The notes below the pieces were generated by a model, which was given only the letters and a program-made list of their open reading frames with translations, ran no database searches and had not been told where the DNA came from. Position numbers and translations under genes: made by a program. Below, one piece after another: positions 45,330-58,214 of a DNA stretch of 64,000 bases (the first letter of the stretch is position 1; the number at the start of each line of letters is the position of its first letter). This DNA comes from Heterodera schachtii (Eukaryota > Nematoda > Chromadorea > Rhabditida > Heteroderidae). Location of the stretch: positions 3,631,966 through 3,695,965 of the forward strand of contig SIJG01000005.1 in assembly GCA_023374025.1 (NCBI GenBank), in the 5' to 3' direction.

Positions 45330-48180
45330 AAGTCTAAAATGATTACTTAATTAGGGCCTAAAAATGAAATAACATTTTATTATAATGAAGATAAATTCCG
45401 TGAGATTTAGAATTATTAAATACTAGATTTTTAATATGACATTTGTTTGCCAGGTTGGACAAATTGGCTAATTAATCTCATTTTTCCGTTTCCTCTCAAT
45501 TTTCATGTAAAATATTTATGCAGTTGGATTAGTTTTGGACAAATTTCTAAAATATATTTACCATTTCCCGTCAAATAATTTTTGAAAAATTCTTAAAAAT
45601 GAGCTATCATTATTGATTTATATTTTGGTGAATGATTGGTGTCTTTTTTGTTTGTGTAATTGTAATTTTTCTGTTCCTAAAGTAAATCTCTCGACAAAAC
45701 TGACTCTAAAACGGGAAAAGGAAACCTTTCCAGATGGAGCAGCATGGTTTAATAAATATCGGACAAAGAATATCAGGTTGAACAACCGCTGAGGCAAGAA
45801 GGTTTCCTGACATTTTAGATCCCGACTTTTGACGACCCGACATGAGAGGATATCCCGGACATTTGAGGACAATTGGCTTCTCATTGCATCAAAGCTTCAA
45901 CCAAATTCAGTTTAGCCAAATCATGTTCTATACATATTATTCCGTTCTCGAATTCTTATCCCCTGAGATTGGTGTAACTCATCATACTTCCGTAGCTTAT
46001 CGGCTGCAAAAGGCTGCTAAGCTCCGGACTAAAATAAAGGGAAGAGCATCAAGAAAAGTGAAAAATTCAAAGGCAGATCTTGGCATCCTGATTTTATGCG
46101 CTGTGAGAATTATTCAGTTGTCCTTAAAAACTTTTTGACAGATTTTCTCCCGTTGGCCCTTGGGAAATGCGTTTTCTTTTTTTATAATAAAATAAAATAA
46201 AAAGGGATTGGATTTCTATGTTATAAAAACCCTGAAATATGTAATAAAATATATGCTAAAAAAATGCTCAAATATATGCTAAAAATTAAAAAAAAATGCC
46301 AAAATATGTGCTAAAAATCGCGAAAATCCGGTGTCTTTTTTGCATAAAAATTCCTTATTGGTCTCATTCTTTATCATTTTCACCCGCACAATTGTAAATC
46401 AAATACATTCCAAGGTGTTCGGAAATAAAATGGTCCTTTTTTCTGATAAAATTGTTTTGAAAATTGAAAAGCTGTCAGTTGAATAAGTTCCAACAGGGAA
46501 CTTGTAAATTCATTGAGGAATTAATGAAGAATTCGATTTGGCTGCTTTTGGAATTCGAAATAATTTAATAATTATTTAATATACTGTAAGAAATGACAAG
46601 AAAGTTGAATTTAGGGGGGTGTATTTTTCAATTTTCTTGTATCTTTCTTAAAAAGTTTTCCCAAAAATATCAAAATAGCCCAAATATGTGCGATATGTTT
46701 TTAAATTCATGTCGCCGTTGAGATCTTATGAACAATGGAACGACTTCCTGAGCTGAATAAAAAAAAGCATATAACCAAATACGGAAATTTTTCAACAATT
46801 TGCTAAGAAATTGTCCGGAATATTTTATTAATATCTGTTATAATTAATTATTAGTCTTGGTATTGTGTTGAGCCAAGCTCAGCTCAACCTTAACCAATTC
46901 ATAATTCTTGGTACCATTCGAAAGAGTAACTTCTTATTGGGAATTAGCCATACAGATTCAGTAATATCGAAAAATAAAATTAAAAAAGACTCTTAAAAAC
47001 AAAAAAAGAAGAAAATGCTTGGAAATTTTTATTTGAGCGGAATAACAAACCAATTGAATATAATCGAATTTTTTTTTGCAAATATGTTAATTTTGTCCTT
47101 TAATTTCACATATTTTTCCCCTTTTTCCTTTGAAATCAGCGTAACGGTTTGAAATGAAATAGGGGATTTGAGTCCAAGGATAAACCTTACCCCCGGAAAA
47201 AATTTTTTTCAGATAACAATAAATTCAATTTTCCTTTTCGTACTGACAATTCTAATATTTTTTTAGCAAAAATTGACATTTTAAATCAAAAATTTTGTCA
47301 AAAAAAAAAATTTGGGGATGAATTTTTGAGAAAATTTTTCATTTCTTAGGGATGTATTTTTGGGAAATTTTTAAGTCGATTCTTAGGAGGGTATTTTTGA
47401 AAATTTTTAGCTCCGTTCTAAGGGGTGTATTTTTTTTTCTGGGATACGGTGTTTTAGTCTAAATTTTACAAAAAATGTCAATTATGCACAAAAATAAGCA
47501 TTAAAAGGTTAAATAAGCACAAAAATTACATGCTCAGCATCAAGCACGAAAATAGCAATTTAAGGAAAAATCAGCATAAAAAAGTTGAACCTAGAAGCGT
47601 CAAACAAAGTTAGAAATACTTTTTTCATGCTTATTACCACGCCCTAAGTGAGCAAAAAAAAATCACCAAATGCTGCAAAATCCGGGCTCTAGTAACAGAA
47701 AAGAATTTTTAATAAGAATGATTGTCTTTTTTATGTTGGAAAATTGTAATAAAATTTTTAAAAAATACCTAAATCCATAAAAACATACTATAAAGGGATC
47801 GTAGTAAATTTGTTTCCATATCGACAAATAAAAAACTCCAATTCTATCTTCATCACAAATTTAATCATTTCTAACATCCGTCATTCTTTCATTCAACAAA
47901 TATCTTCTCAAAAACAGCTGGGGAGTCGAGGGTTAAGCAATTCTAAAATGATAAAAAAAAATAATAATTTATAACAATAAAGACTTTTTCATTGGGTCCA
48001 TGGCAACTCGTACAAAAGGCAACTCGTATTTTACAAAATAAAGCCGAAGCTTAAGCCTAGGCCCAAGCAAGCCTATGCCTAGCCTAAAGCTTAGGCCTAA
48101 GCTTAAAGCCTAGGCCTAACCTAAGCAATTGTAAGAGTTATCGTTGTATAACAGTTTACGAGTTGCCATGACATCTTTTC
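45330..48180. other. Non-coding DNA with repeat fragments
   Basis: Up to about 45870 the sequence matches the flanks of other units (27000, 39400). Beyond it the array ends. 46200-46700 has many aaatatgtaataaaa phrases like the MITE interiors. 47280-47440 has repeated ttaggagggtatttttg and aaggggtgtattttt phrases. A 98-codon plus-strand open frame at 45842-46138 overlaps unit-flank sequence and has no supporting feature. Confidence 0.5.
47999..48172. mobile_element. Small inverted-repeat element with palindromic GCCTAAGC core
   Basis: Ends catggcaactcgta and tacgagttgccatg are exact complements about 170 bp apart. The centre (48045-48125) is a string of gcctaagc/aggcctaag words including the perfect 18-bp palindrome AAGCTTAGGCCTAAGCTT at 48087-48104. 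The words contain TTAGGC and GCCTAA but never as a clean tandem array. Target duplication not identified. Confidence 0.55.
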
Positions 48181-48181
48181 A

Positions 48182-50564
48182 TTATATTGAATAAATTGAA
48201 TTTATGAAATAAATTTTCACTTCTTTCGTTGTGTCCAGCACAGTGTTCTTCTCGTTATACTGTCCATTTTGATCAGCATGATTGAAATTCAAAACCTTGA
48301 TTTTTTCAATTTAGGACTTCCCTTTTTAATAATTTTATTTCGAAAAATTCTAATTTTATTTTTTCAAATGGTTGAATTTGTGCCTATTTATTTTTTGGCA
48401 AATTTTGCTCACCTTTTTGTCCTCCAAAGATGAAGATGTTTCTTCTTCTTCCTCTTCTGATTCTTGTCTCAACTCTTCTGGCTGTTCACTGTTAAACTTG
48501 TCCGACTGGCTTAAGCTCATCTCATTAGCATTGTTGGCGTTAACAGCTTTTTTTGCCTGCTTCAAATTTTGTAAAATTTATTTGTTGCGAACTCCCATAA
48601 ATTATACATCACCAATGAATTGGTTTTAAAATATACTCCATGAATAATCCTCGAGAAATTGCTCCCTATTTTACGAAGCGCTAAATTTTATGGAAAAATG
48701 TTTTGATAACCCAGAGCTTCAAACTTTAAAATTTCATATTTTTGGGCTTTCGAACTTCGACTTTCAAAAATTAAGTTTATCTTTTGAGCTTTGATTTCGA
48801 GTGCAAAGCCGAGCTTAGCCCAGCCCAGGCCTTCTGTCGTCAGTCGCCGTGCCGTGGAAAAAAAAATCGAAATTTTATCTTTTTAAAAATTTGTACCAAC
48901 TGTAAACCTAATGATTTTTAGGCTTTTTTAAATGGGAAATGAAAAAAAATTTTAAATTTTCTAAATTTAGGAGTTTGGTTAATGGAAAATATGGGAGTAT
49001 TATATGGGAGAGATTTTAAAAAATTAATTCAATTATATTTTTCAACAAATTTATCCATTTTCCGCAATTTTTACCGGCAAAACAGCAACATTTTTTGTTC
49101 TAGAAAAAGTCTAAATTTAGAAGAACAAAATGCTAAATATAGAAATTAATTAATTATAAATTCTAATTAAAATTCAATTAAAAAATAAAAACGAATCATA
49201 AATATTTTAAGATTACCTCTTTCAGTTTTTCTTTGTCATTTGGTTGGAGTGAGTCATGCTAAAATTAAATTTACAATTCTTACTAATTAAAAACAATATT
49301 TTTTGAAAATATTTTTAATTTTTTATCACTTTTGGGAGAAAATGTAAATTATATTGAAGAACACAAAAAATTAATTAAATCATATTTCTACAAAATTTTA
49401 CGTTCCCCAGTTTTTTTTTTTACTTTTTTTGTTGTAGAAAAGATATAAATTAACAAAAAACGAATAATAAATAATTCACATTTAAAATTGTATTATTGTA
49501 CATATAATAATAACAAATAAATATTCAAGTTTAAACGATCCAACGAATCAGAAATATTTTATGATTTTTTTTTACTTACCTCATTTACTTTTTCTTTGTC
49601 ATTTGGTGTTAATGAGTCACGCTAAAATTAAATTTGTATTTTGAATAATTAAATACAATATTTATAAGTTTTTCACGAATTGCCACTCATTAGTTTTTTG
49701 AATACTATGTAAGTGGCTTGAATAGCTCTCTCTCTTTTTTGAGCAGCATTTTCAGCAATTTTTGGGTGTTCGATGTAAAATCACTTAAATTAGAAAATAT
49801 TTTTGTAATTACTCATAAAATCAAAAAAGTAAAACATTTATTTTATTTTAAAACTTCAAAAAAGCGACTCATTTGTCAGCTGCTTAATTAAAAATCTTCT
49901 ATTATTTTTTTATTATGTAATTAAAGCTTTTACCTGTCCCAAATCTTCTCTGTGATTGAATGGAAAACCATTCTAAAAATATTTTTTGTAACAAAAATTA
50001 ACTGAATTTTTATTTCAATTTTTATTTTTTAATACTTAATAGAGCGAACCATAATAGGGCTTCGCGTCGGTGTATAATATGGTGATTGATATCCCGGTGT
50101 GTTGGTCTTTTTAGCGTAATTAACTGCATCTGAAAATGACACCGAATTTTTATTTCAAATAAGAAAATTAAATAATTTTAATTTGAAATTATTTTTAAAA
50201 TTTGGCCATTGAATTAAGTTGAATTTTTGAAAATTTAAAAAGAATTTTCAATATTCGGGATTTAATGATTAAATAAATCATGGCCAAAGCTCACTCATTT
50301 CTATTTCGAGAATCTCGTGAATTCCAAATTTGCTATTTTAAGCCTTTGCAATAATTGGATTTAATTTAAATATATACAAATACCATTAATGTTGATGTGA
50401 GAATTGTTATCCATTCTTGGCATGGAATTGGTCGACTGATATTTTTTCGATGGCATTTGCTCACTTATCATCGGATCGTATTTTGAAACGCAAACCCCAC
50501 CAAAAATGCCATTGGTGTTAAAGAAACAAATAAAAATGAAGATGAAAAGCATGTTTAGCATCAT
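48182..50564 (-). CDS. Family Y gene Y4: secreted acidic protein
   Basis: Seven exons can be joined in frame: 50564-50384, 50129-50050, 49972-49934, 49621-49580, 49258-49217, 48556-48413 and 48295-48182, about 213 residues. The first join splits a codon exactly as in Y2 and Y5; all later joins are in phase 0. Exon 1 is a signal peptide (MMLNMLFIFIFICFF) and ends SHININ; exon 2 starts DAVNYAKKTNTPGYQSP, matching the Y-family motif. Exons 4 and 5 are 42-nt duplicates (RDSLTPNDKEKVNE, HDSLQPNDKEKLKE). Exon 6 is strongly acidic (EEEEEETSSSLEDKK). The last exon and the GTTCGC donor of exon 2 are the least certain parts. Confidence 0.6.
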
Positions 50565-51637
50565 TTGAACCGCTTAAATAAAAAAGATATTTTTATTTTA
50601 GAAAATTAAGTAATTAAAATTAATAGAGCTGCTTGAGAGATAAAATTTTCGAGACAAGCAAAACGAGAACAAAAAGCCGAGCAATTTTCAGCTCGAGAAT
50701 TGAGAGCGAGAATTAACCCCGAGATTTCAAGAATCTCGGTCAGCCTTTAATCGGCATTAGATTTGAAATTTGCTTTTTCTTTTTTATTGTCCCAGGGTTA
50801 TTATAATGTTATCAGAAATTTTGCTCTGTTAAGAATTTTTTTTTAATGTATGATGAAGAAAGAAATAATACGACCCAAAAAAATGCTAAATTTTTTTAAA
50901 AATTTTGCTATATGATAAATATTAATAGAAAGCTATAATGTTAAAATTTATCTAGCATAAATCAATGGAAAAAAATAAAGCTTTAGAATTATACATACAC
51001 AAATTTTTAGAATAATCTTTGGCGTCTCAAACAAAAAAATTTATTAATAAATGAAAAATATTTTTTGGAGTTATCCCAAATCCAAAAATTAAATTAATTA
51101 AAATACCTTTTATATTCAGTATTATTATTATTATTTAAATTGTATGTTAGGTTTTTTGAAGTTTAAAAATAATGCAAGAAACAATTAAATTTTTAATTTT
51201 GTATAAATGAATAAATTGGAAAATGCAAAATAAATATTAAAATTTAATAATAAAATAGGCAACAGAAGATGTTAAGCTCAGAAACAAGAAAAAAAAAGTG
51301 ATGGCTGAGAGAAGATCCACGTTTTATCTAATCAATTAAAAAATCGTATAATAAAGCGCCGAATGAAAATTGTGACCAGGAAAATATTTTTAGAAAGTGC
51401 ATTTTTATATTTTAGGATTTCATAGACAATTTTATTTTATTTTATTTATATTTTCAATTTATATTAGTTTGTTTGAAATTAGAAACCAATAAATTCAAAT
51501 TGAATATTAAAAATAAATTTAAAATTACATTCGCCAATTTTAGAATAAATTTAATCGGAATTATACAAAATCCCTTCAAATTTGTTTCGGGTTTATGGAG
51601 AAAAAATAATATCTGCCTTAATTTCGACATCTTATTT

Positions 51638-52421
51638 CTATAATGGATTTTCAGTAGTGATTTCATCGCTCATTTCGTGTACTGTACTTTTACCGTATGC
51701 TTTCTTTTCTTCATCCTGTAAAAATAAATGTTCAATTTAATAAAATTAATATTTTTGCCAATATTTCTTTAAATTTAAAAATCTTAGTGATCAGAATAAC
51801 AGTAGAGCATACAGTACCTCTTTTCTACTGTCACTTCGCATCGGTGATTTGTATCCCGGTTTATTTGTCGTCTTAATGAATTGAATCATATCTGAAAGTG
51901 GATATAAATATTTGTTTGATTTACGAAATCATTAAATCGATAAATCAGAAAAAATAATAAAATTGTAAAAATTATTTTGGGGCCATTAAAATATTTATAT
52001 TTTTTAATTTATAAATTCATGAAAATTTTAAAAACAAAACCAGGCTAAAAAAGGAGCTTTGGGATTTTTTTTTCTTCTCTCATTCGACCATTTTTTTCAA
52101 CCCTTTCCCTATGAACTAACATTGAAATGTCATGTCTTAAAAATTCTTATATTTTTTTTATAATTATATAAATATTTTAAATTATTATAATTCAATTTTT
52201 CATATTTTACCATTTATGTCGATGTCCGAATTTGTGCTCGACACTGAATTTGTGTGCTTTAGTTGAGCTGTTTGGAGCTTTCTGTGTGCTGGTGTTGTGC
52301 TGCTTTGTGCGCTCCGTACCGAAAAGTCGGCTTTATTTTTTCGAAAACAACGAAAACAATTGCCACAAAATGTGCCGTTGAAAAACAGTGCCAAAATGAG
52401 TAAACATAATTGGAGCAGCAT
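51638..52421 (-). CDS. Family Y gene Y5: short secreted protein, complete
   Basis: Three exons join cleanly: 52421-52211, 51891-51818 and 51715-51638, giving 120 residues. Exon 1 begins MLLQLCLLILALFFNGTFCG (signal peptide), has a small Cys cluster (CGNCFRCF), and ends NSDIDIN. Exon 2 reads DMIQFIKTTNKPGYKSPMRS, the shared Y motif, and exon 3 ends EMSDEITTENPL. Acceptors are TTTCAG and TTTTTACAG. This is the smallest complete member and defines the family core: leader, DIN-D junction, then FIKxTxxxGYxSPMRS. Function unknown. Confidence 0.75.
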
Positions 52422-52429
52422 AATGTATA

Positions 52430-54015
52430 TTATTTTTATATTTGAAAATGTAAGTATTTAAATTAAAAACATTTAAAATTTTGGGTTTTTAATAAATGTT
52501 TATAAAGAATAAAATGGAATTTATTTGGTTTCTTATTTTTACTTTTAAGAATATTTCCAAAACGAAAAGAATTTTGTTTTAATGGCATTTTATCACCGGA
52601 AAGCAATTAATTTGACAACGAATAAATGTGGCAAATTTTTAATATGGCAATATCAATTTGTCATAACCGACAAACATTTTGCTGGGACTTTTGCTGACAG
52701 GCTAAAATTCATATGATTTATTTTGGAAACTGAAAAGATAGAAAAAAAATTTGAATTTTAATGTTCAGCTCTTTGTGTTTATTATTAATTTGCAAAATTT
52801 CGAAAAATTATGGCCATCAAATTTCAATAAGTCTTGAGTCAGAATTTTTTCCAGAACTTTTATGAAACTCAATAAAATTTTTTGAAATTTTAAAGATAAA
52901 TAGAGAATTCTTAGGGCCATCGAATATATAAATTCATTTGGCTGAATTGTCATCTAAAAACTTTAAAATTTGAAATGTTTATATTTATAGTTGCTTGACC
53001 ATGGCAAAAAACATATCATGTTCAATGCTTCATAACTTTTTTTAGAAGTAATTAAATTAAATTTTCTTTTTTAGAATATTAACTCCTTTGTATAATCTGT
53101 TTAAACATCAAAATTTGAAAAATTTTTTATTAAGTTTCAAAAAAAGTTCTGGAAAAAAAATTCTGACTCAAGATTTATTAAAATTTTGTGTTCATAACTT
53201 TTTTATAATTTTGTAAAAAAAAATATCAAAATTTTTATTCTGATAGAGAACAGCTTGATCTATTAAATGATACCATACAATATTATTAATTTGGTTGATT
53301 TTGAGCCAAGTTATGAATTTATATGTATGACATTTTTTATTTTCCTACCAATTGTCGGATTTAAGAAACGACCTAGCACCCTTTGGAAAATACGGAGAAT
53401 GTTTAATTTGGTTGAAAAAGTAAAAAGTTATGGTCCAAAAATTCACGACCAATTTTAACCTGGGTAGCCCGGTCACGGTCAATCACCTAAACCCGGGCTC
53501 GGTATTCTCAAAATCCCAATTTTATAAGCTAAGAGGGTCGTGCCATAGGCTGGGCTAATTCAATTTTGAAATTACCGGGCAGGTTCTTAGACAATCGACC
53601 GGGCCGCCCGAGTTCAAATGTCCGTTTTACCAAGTCTCTGTGGATCCTTTGTCCGCATTACACCTATGGTAAAGCATACCATTATGCGTTTCTATTCCTA
53701 TTTTCATCTGATCAAAAACCGAATGATTCATTTCGGCATAGCAATAGAGTATTTTTTAGGAGCTGGTTCAATCATTTCCGGCTAATGTCTCAACAAGCTC
53801 ATAAGCCATTGTGTTTTGCCACCGCCAGTGGCCCCAGAAAGAATTAGAGTGTAAATACATATTTCTTTTCCTGGCTTCTCCATGCTCTTAAAAGTAGGAA
53901 AAACACTTTCTTTTTTGTGTTCGCGAACAAAAGTTGGGACTTTTATTTACATTTTTTATTTTTCCAGAAATAAGCATTTAAACAAATTTTTATTTATATA
54001 TTGTATATTTTGACC
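52430..54015. other. Non-coding DNA with a foldback repeat (52795-53215)
   Basis: The left arm cttgagtcagaattttttcc (52833 onward) pairs with ggaaaaaaaattctgactcaag (ending 53172), and pairing continues outward through aaaattatggcc-like sequence, giving arms of about 80 bp. The core again resembles the MULE-type MITEs. Sequence from 53460 to 53870 is GC-richer with no frame I can assign. The rest is AT-rich. Confidence 0.6.
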
Positions 54016-54024
54016 ACTTTTTGT

Positions 54025-54388
54025 CGGTTTACCTCAGTTGGGCACCGGCACGTTTGGGCGCCAGCACGTTTCTGGTTAGAACTTTTTTCTTGTCAACCAA
54101 ATCCAACATTGTTGGTATCATTCGAAAGCCTTAAGTATCCTCTATTAGCATGCCAAATTTTGAAAAATTTCGTTAAGGTTCAAAAAAGTTATGGCCAGAA
54201 GAATCCAAAAAACAAGATTTTCCAAATTTTTTGGCTCGAACTTTTTTTAAGCTGAACGAAATTTTTGGAATTTTGCAGGCTAATAGTGTACACTTAGGGC
54301 TTTCGAATGATACCAATAATGTTGGATTTGGTTGACAAAGAAAAAAGTTCTAGCCAGAAACGTGCCGGCGCCCAACTGAGCGAGTCCG
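54025..54388. mobile_element. MULE-type MITE v
   Basis: A 364-bp element, CGG...CCG, with a perfect 8-bp target duplication ctttttgt (54017-54024, 54389-54396). The arms begin cggtttacctcagttgggc and carry two related units, ggcaccggcacg and ggcgccagcacg. The inner core (gttagaacttttttcttg, aaatccaacattgttgg, aaaaaagttatggccagaag) is shared with MITEs i and iv. Confidence 0.9.
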
Positions 54389-54554
54389 CTTTTTGTACCT
54401 ATTTTTGACATCAGTAATAATTGATTTCTCATTATTTTTTTGCTAATTAACTTATTATTAATATAATAATAATAATTCCATAAATCATAAGAAATGATCA
54501 GCAATGGACACAATCACAATATGATTGGCCTAACAACGAGAATATTTTTGATTA

Positions 54555-57500
54555 AAGCTCCTCTCTATCTTTCATTCGACGACTTTCATCCCGTTTAACC
54601 GTCTGTTCAATTTTCTAAAAAGTATCAAAAATAATTGTTTTAGGTGCTACCCCTCCCAAATACTAATTCCAGGGGGGGGGGCTTTATTTTCCAACCCCCT
54701 AAAAGGGGGGGGGGTATTTTAGGGGGATTCAAATTCAGGAGAGTTCTATTTCAGTAAATATGGTATTTGGTAATTATGAAATAAAATATTATAATTAATA
54801 AATACACCGAATCTCCTTCCGTTTAATGTACTCAATAACTCCGCCGTTTTACGAACTTTTTGATTAGTTTTCCCCATGTGCCGCGTGTGATTTTGCTTTG
54901 TTTGCAAATAATCAGCGATCTCAATGTGTTCATTACGTAAAGCCACCGCAAGTGGGGTGGAGCCATCGTTGGCAGCGATTTCGATGTCCGCACCGCCCTT
55001 TTCCACGAGTAATTTCACTAAATTTTAATTTTAAAAAATTTAAAATACACCAAGATAGGTAGGTTTGCTGCTGATTAGATTTAAGTCAGTGGATGGCTCT
55101 CAGAATTCCGACATTTAAGGAATGTATCGGATAAGGGTTACACCCATGACAAATTCTGGGGGGGGGGGGCTCAAAAAAAATCTGGAGTATGGAATTTTTA
55201 AATGGATTCTTTTTTTTTTAATTCTTTAAAAGAGCATCAAATTAATATTAAAAAGAAAATTTTTATTCGAGTTTAAGGCTGTATTTTTTAATTCCCAAAA
55301 GTCGATCCTTAGGGGGTGTACTTTTTCGTTTTATTGCATTTTTTTTGAAAATTTGTCAAAAATGAATATGGAAAGCATATAATAATTTATAGATAGCCCT
55401 TGTTGTTATAATATTGTTTTTTGTAAATTTTGCCCGAAGTTTCGTGTTCTATTCATTGTTCATTTGGCTGTGCCAAGTTTTCCCTCCCTTCCCGCAAAAC
55501 TTATTCTCAACACTCTGATTTTGGCACTTGCCAATGTCCAAACGTCCAAGTTGCATGCAATGTGCAAAGCTGTGTGTCCATCGGTAAACCTTCTCAGATT
55601 GGCTTTGGCACCGGACTTGAGGAACAGTTCAGTAACACCAAATTGCCATACAAAACTGAATCATGAAGAACCGAATTGCCTGAATAAAAGCGAGGGGCAA
55701 AAAAATATTTAATTAATAGGGTGGGTAATTAATTAAACGAGGCAAAAATTTTCAATAATTTTAATTTTGCAAAATCTGCAAAATCATGAAATTTTCTAAA
55801 ATTTGACCCATATATTTTTTAATTTTGTTTAAAATCTGTTTTGAAAATTTATTGTTTTTCAAGATTTGGTACCTACCGTAACTGTTTGAAAAACTTGAAT
55901 CCGGACTCGCTTTTGAAAAACATTTTTATTTTTTCGAAAAAACTTCTTTTCTATTTTTAAAATTAATTAATACTAAATTGAAATTCGTTTAATGTGTAAT
56001 AAATAGGGTTTTAAATTATATGGACTAAAAAGCCCGAAATATGGACTAAAAAGCTCAAAAATGCACAAATATGGACTAAAAACTGCCAAAATATATGTTT
56101 TAAACCCTCAAAAATACCAAAAAGGTGTATATATTCAATATTTGCTTAAACAGAATTAAAAATACGCTAAAAAATGCCAATAAATGGATTTAACCTTAAA
56201 AAATGCCAATTTTTATTAAATTCACGCTTCACAGTTGCAAATCAAATACATCTCAAAATTTTTGTAATAACTTCATTGTTTTCAGCGAAAATTTTTGGAG
56301 TGGACAAAATACCTAAAAAAAATTTCCGAAATTTCGAAAAAATTCTCTTTTTAGGAGTGTATTTTTCGTTTTTTTGCATTGCCGAAATATGGATTTATTC
56401 TCGATACAACCCTAGTAATAAACATGAAAAAATAATATAGAAAAATCATTTACTAAACCCGGTGCCGGATCTAACGCTCACCCCCCTCAGAATGAAATTT
56501 TTTTTTTTGAAATTCTTAAAATTCATTATTAATTTTTGAAAAAATCGACTGAAAATTTTTTCAAATTTTTTCTAAAAATTTCTAAATTTTAAAATTCCTT
56601 TCAAAACGGCGTTCTGATTTTTTTTCAGAAAAATCAGAAATATCTAGAATTTCTGGAAATAAAATTCTCCCGATTTTCTTAATTTTTAAGCTTTATTCCA
56701 TTAACATTGTCCAACCCTGAAGTGAGTTTGAATTTTCAAAAATTTGATAAATTTCCCGGGCTTAAAAATGGAAAAATTTTTCAAAATATTAAAAAATTCA
56801 AAATTTCTGAAACGCAAAATATCATATTCCTATTTCAATATTTTTGGGGCTTTTATTAATTTCTTTGTAAATATTTTGGCATTTTTCGAATTTTTCATGT
56901 AAAATTTCAGAAACTTTTAACGGTAACTGTTTGAAAAACTTGAATCCGGACTCGCATTTTCAGGGTTTTCCAAAAAACAAATTTTGGGAATTTTCTTAGA
57001 TAAATAATTATAAAAACTGTAATTTTTTGAAAAACAGGTAATTATGCCAAAATTAAAGAAAAATATTTACAATTTCGATTTTTAATTCGATTTCTTCAAA
57101 AACTAATTAATTTTTGCTTTAATTAGTTTTTTAGGCCAATTGAGATTGTTAAGTGCTTTCTTATGCTGTCAGAAAATAGTTTATCTTCGGTGCCAAAGAG
57201 AAGGGACAATCAATCAGTCGCCCCCCCCCCCCCCCTACTGATCAGTGATCAGTAGGGATACAATTTTTAGGTGCTAAAAACTGCAAAATAGTCAGTTTTA
57301 GGTTCTAAAAACCCCCAATATTGGTGCCAAAAAGTTCCAAATTTAGGGGGGTGTAAAATCGAAAATTTTCTTCAAAAAGCAAAAATATTATGCAAATCAT
57401 TAATGAGATCCACAATTTTTAAAATCAAAAATTCTCGTCACGTAATAAAGAAATAAATTTTGGAGATAATTTTTTGAGAGAAATGTTTCATTTCTTAGGG

Positions 57501-58207
57501 GTATATTTAAAATTTTTTCAATTTTTGTTTTATGCATTTTTGTTAATATTTTTGGGAAAAAAGTTGGGGGGGGGGGACGTCGGGCGGGCGACCTCAATCA
57601 CTAAAATTTTTTTTGGATAAAAATGCATTTTTGAAAAAATAGTATTTTTACTGAAAATTTTAGATTTTCCTTGGTGGCACCCCCCAGACCTAGCATCACC
57701 TAAATTTTCCAAAAAATTTCGCTAAATTAAAAAAAACGACACTTTTTTGAAGAAAATCTGCTAAAAATGGCTCAAAAATCGCAATAATTTGTCATTTTTG
57801 GACAAAATTCGTTAACAAATTGCATTAAAAAAACAAAAATTCTCCCGGCGCACATATCGGCACTGCCAGACCTCCTCTGCTCCTCAAAGTTTTTTGAAAA
57901 AATATCCGCAAAAAAATGGTATGAAAAGCAAAAAAAAAAAAAAAGGAATTCGCTGGATGGAGGTACCCCCCCCCCCCCAAGCCGAAATCCTGTGCCAACC
58001 TTTCTTATCCGTCCGATCAACGCGTGCACCATGATCAATCAAAAGGGTAGTGATTTCGACATTTCCTCCTTGAGCGGCATGAAAAATGGCTGTTTTGCCC
58101 TCGTTGTCCGTGATTTCGAGGTCCACGCGACTATTTTTGTTTTCACATTGCACAGAAACAAAAAGCAGGAATGCAATTAATAATGTTGTTGCACATTTTG
58201 TTTGCAT
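54555..58207 (-). pseudogene. Secreted ankyrin-repeat protein gene, split and probably damaged
   Basis: Exon 1 (58207-58000) encodes a signal peptide (MQTKCATTLLIAFLLFVSVQ) and an ankyrin repeat (DLEITDNEGKTAIFHAAQGG ... LLIDHGARVD), with a GTTGGC donor. A second block (about 55645-55520) reads TELFLKSGAKANLRRFTDGH then TALHIA; its upstream part is in a different frame, suggesting a frameshift. A third exon starts at 55017 after TTTAG (KLLVEKGGADIEIAANDGST ... HIEIADYLQTK). A short last exon after TTTTTAG (about 54612-54555) ends KDREEL. The 2.3 kb between blocks 1 and 2 holds a MITE and no ankyrin sequence, so repeats may have been lost. Ankyrin repeats are protein-binding; secretion is inferred from the leader. 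Confidence 0.6.
56005..56414. mobile_element. hAT-like MITE (TAGGGTTTTAAA ends)
   Basis: A 410-bp element from tagggttttaaattatatgg to gatacaaccctа-type end (tacaaccct plus a), with a perfect 8-bp duplication gtaataaa (55997-56004, 56415-56422). The interior repeats atatggactaaaaa phrases. It lies within the ankyrin gene region. Confidence 0.88.
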
Positions 58208-58214
58208 TTTTTTT

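Noticed and set aside
48045..48125. Interstitial telomere array
   Set aside because: TTAGGC and GCCTAA words occur, but in mixed orientation and irregular spacing, so a telomere array is not supported.
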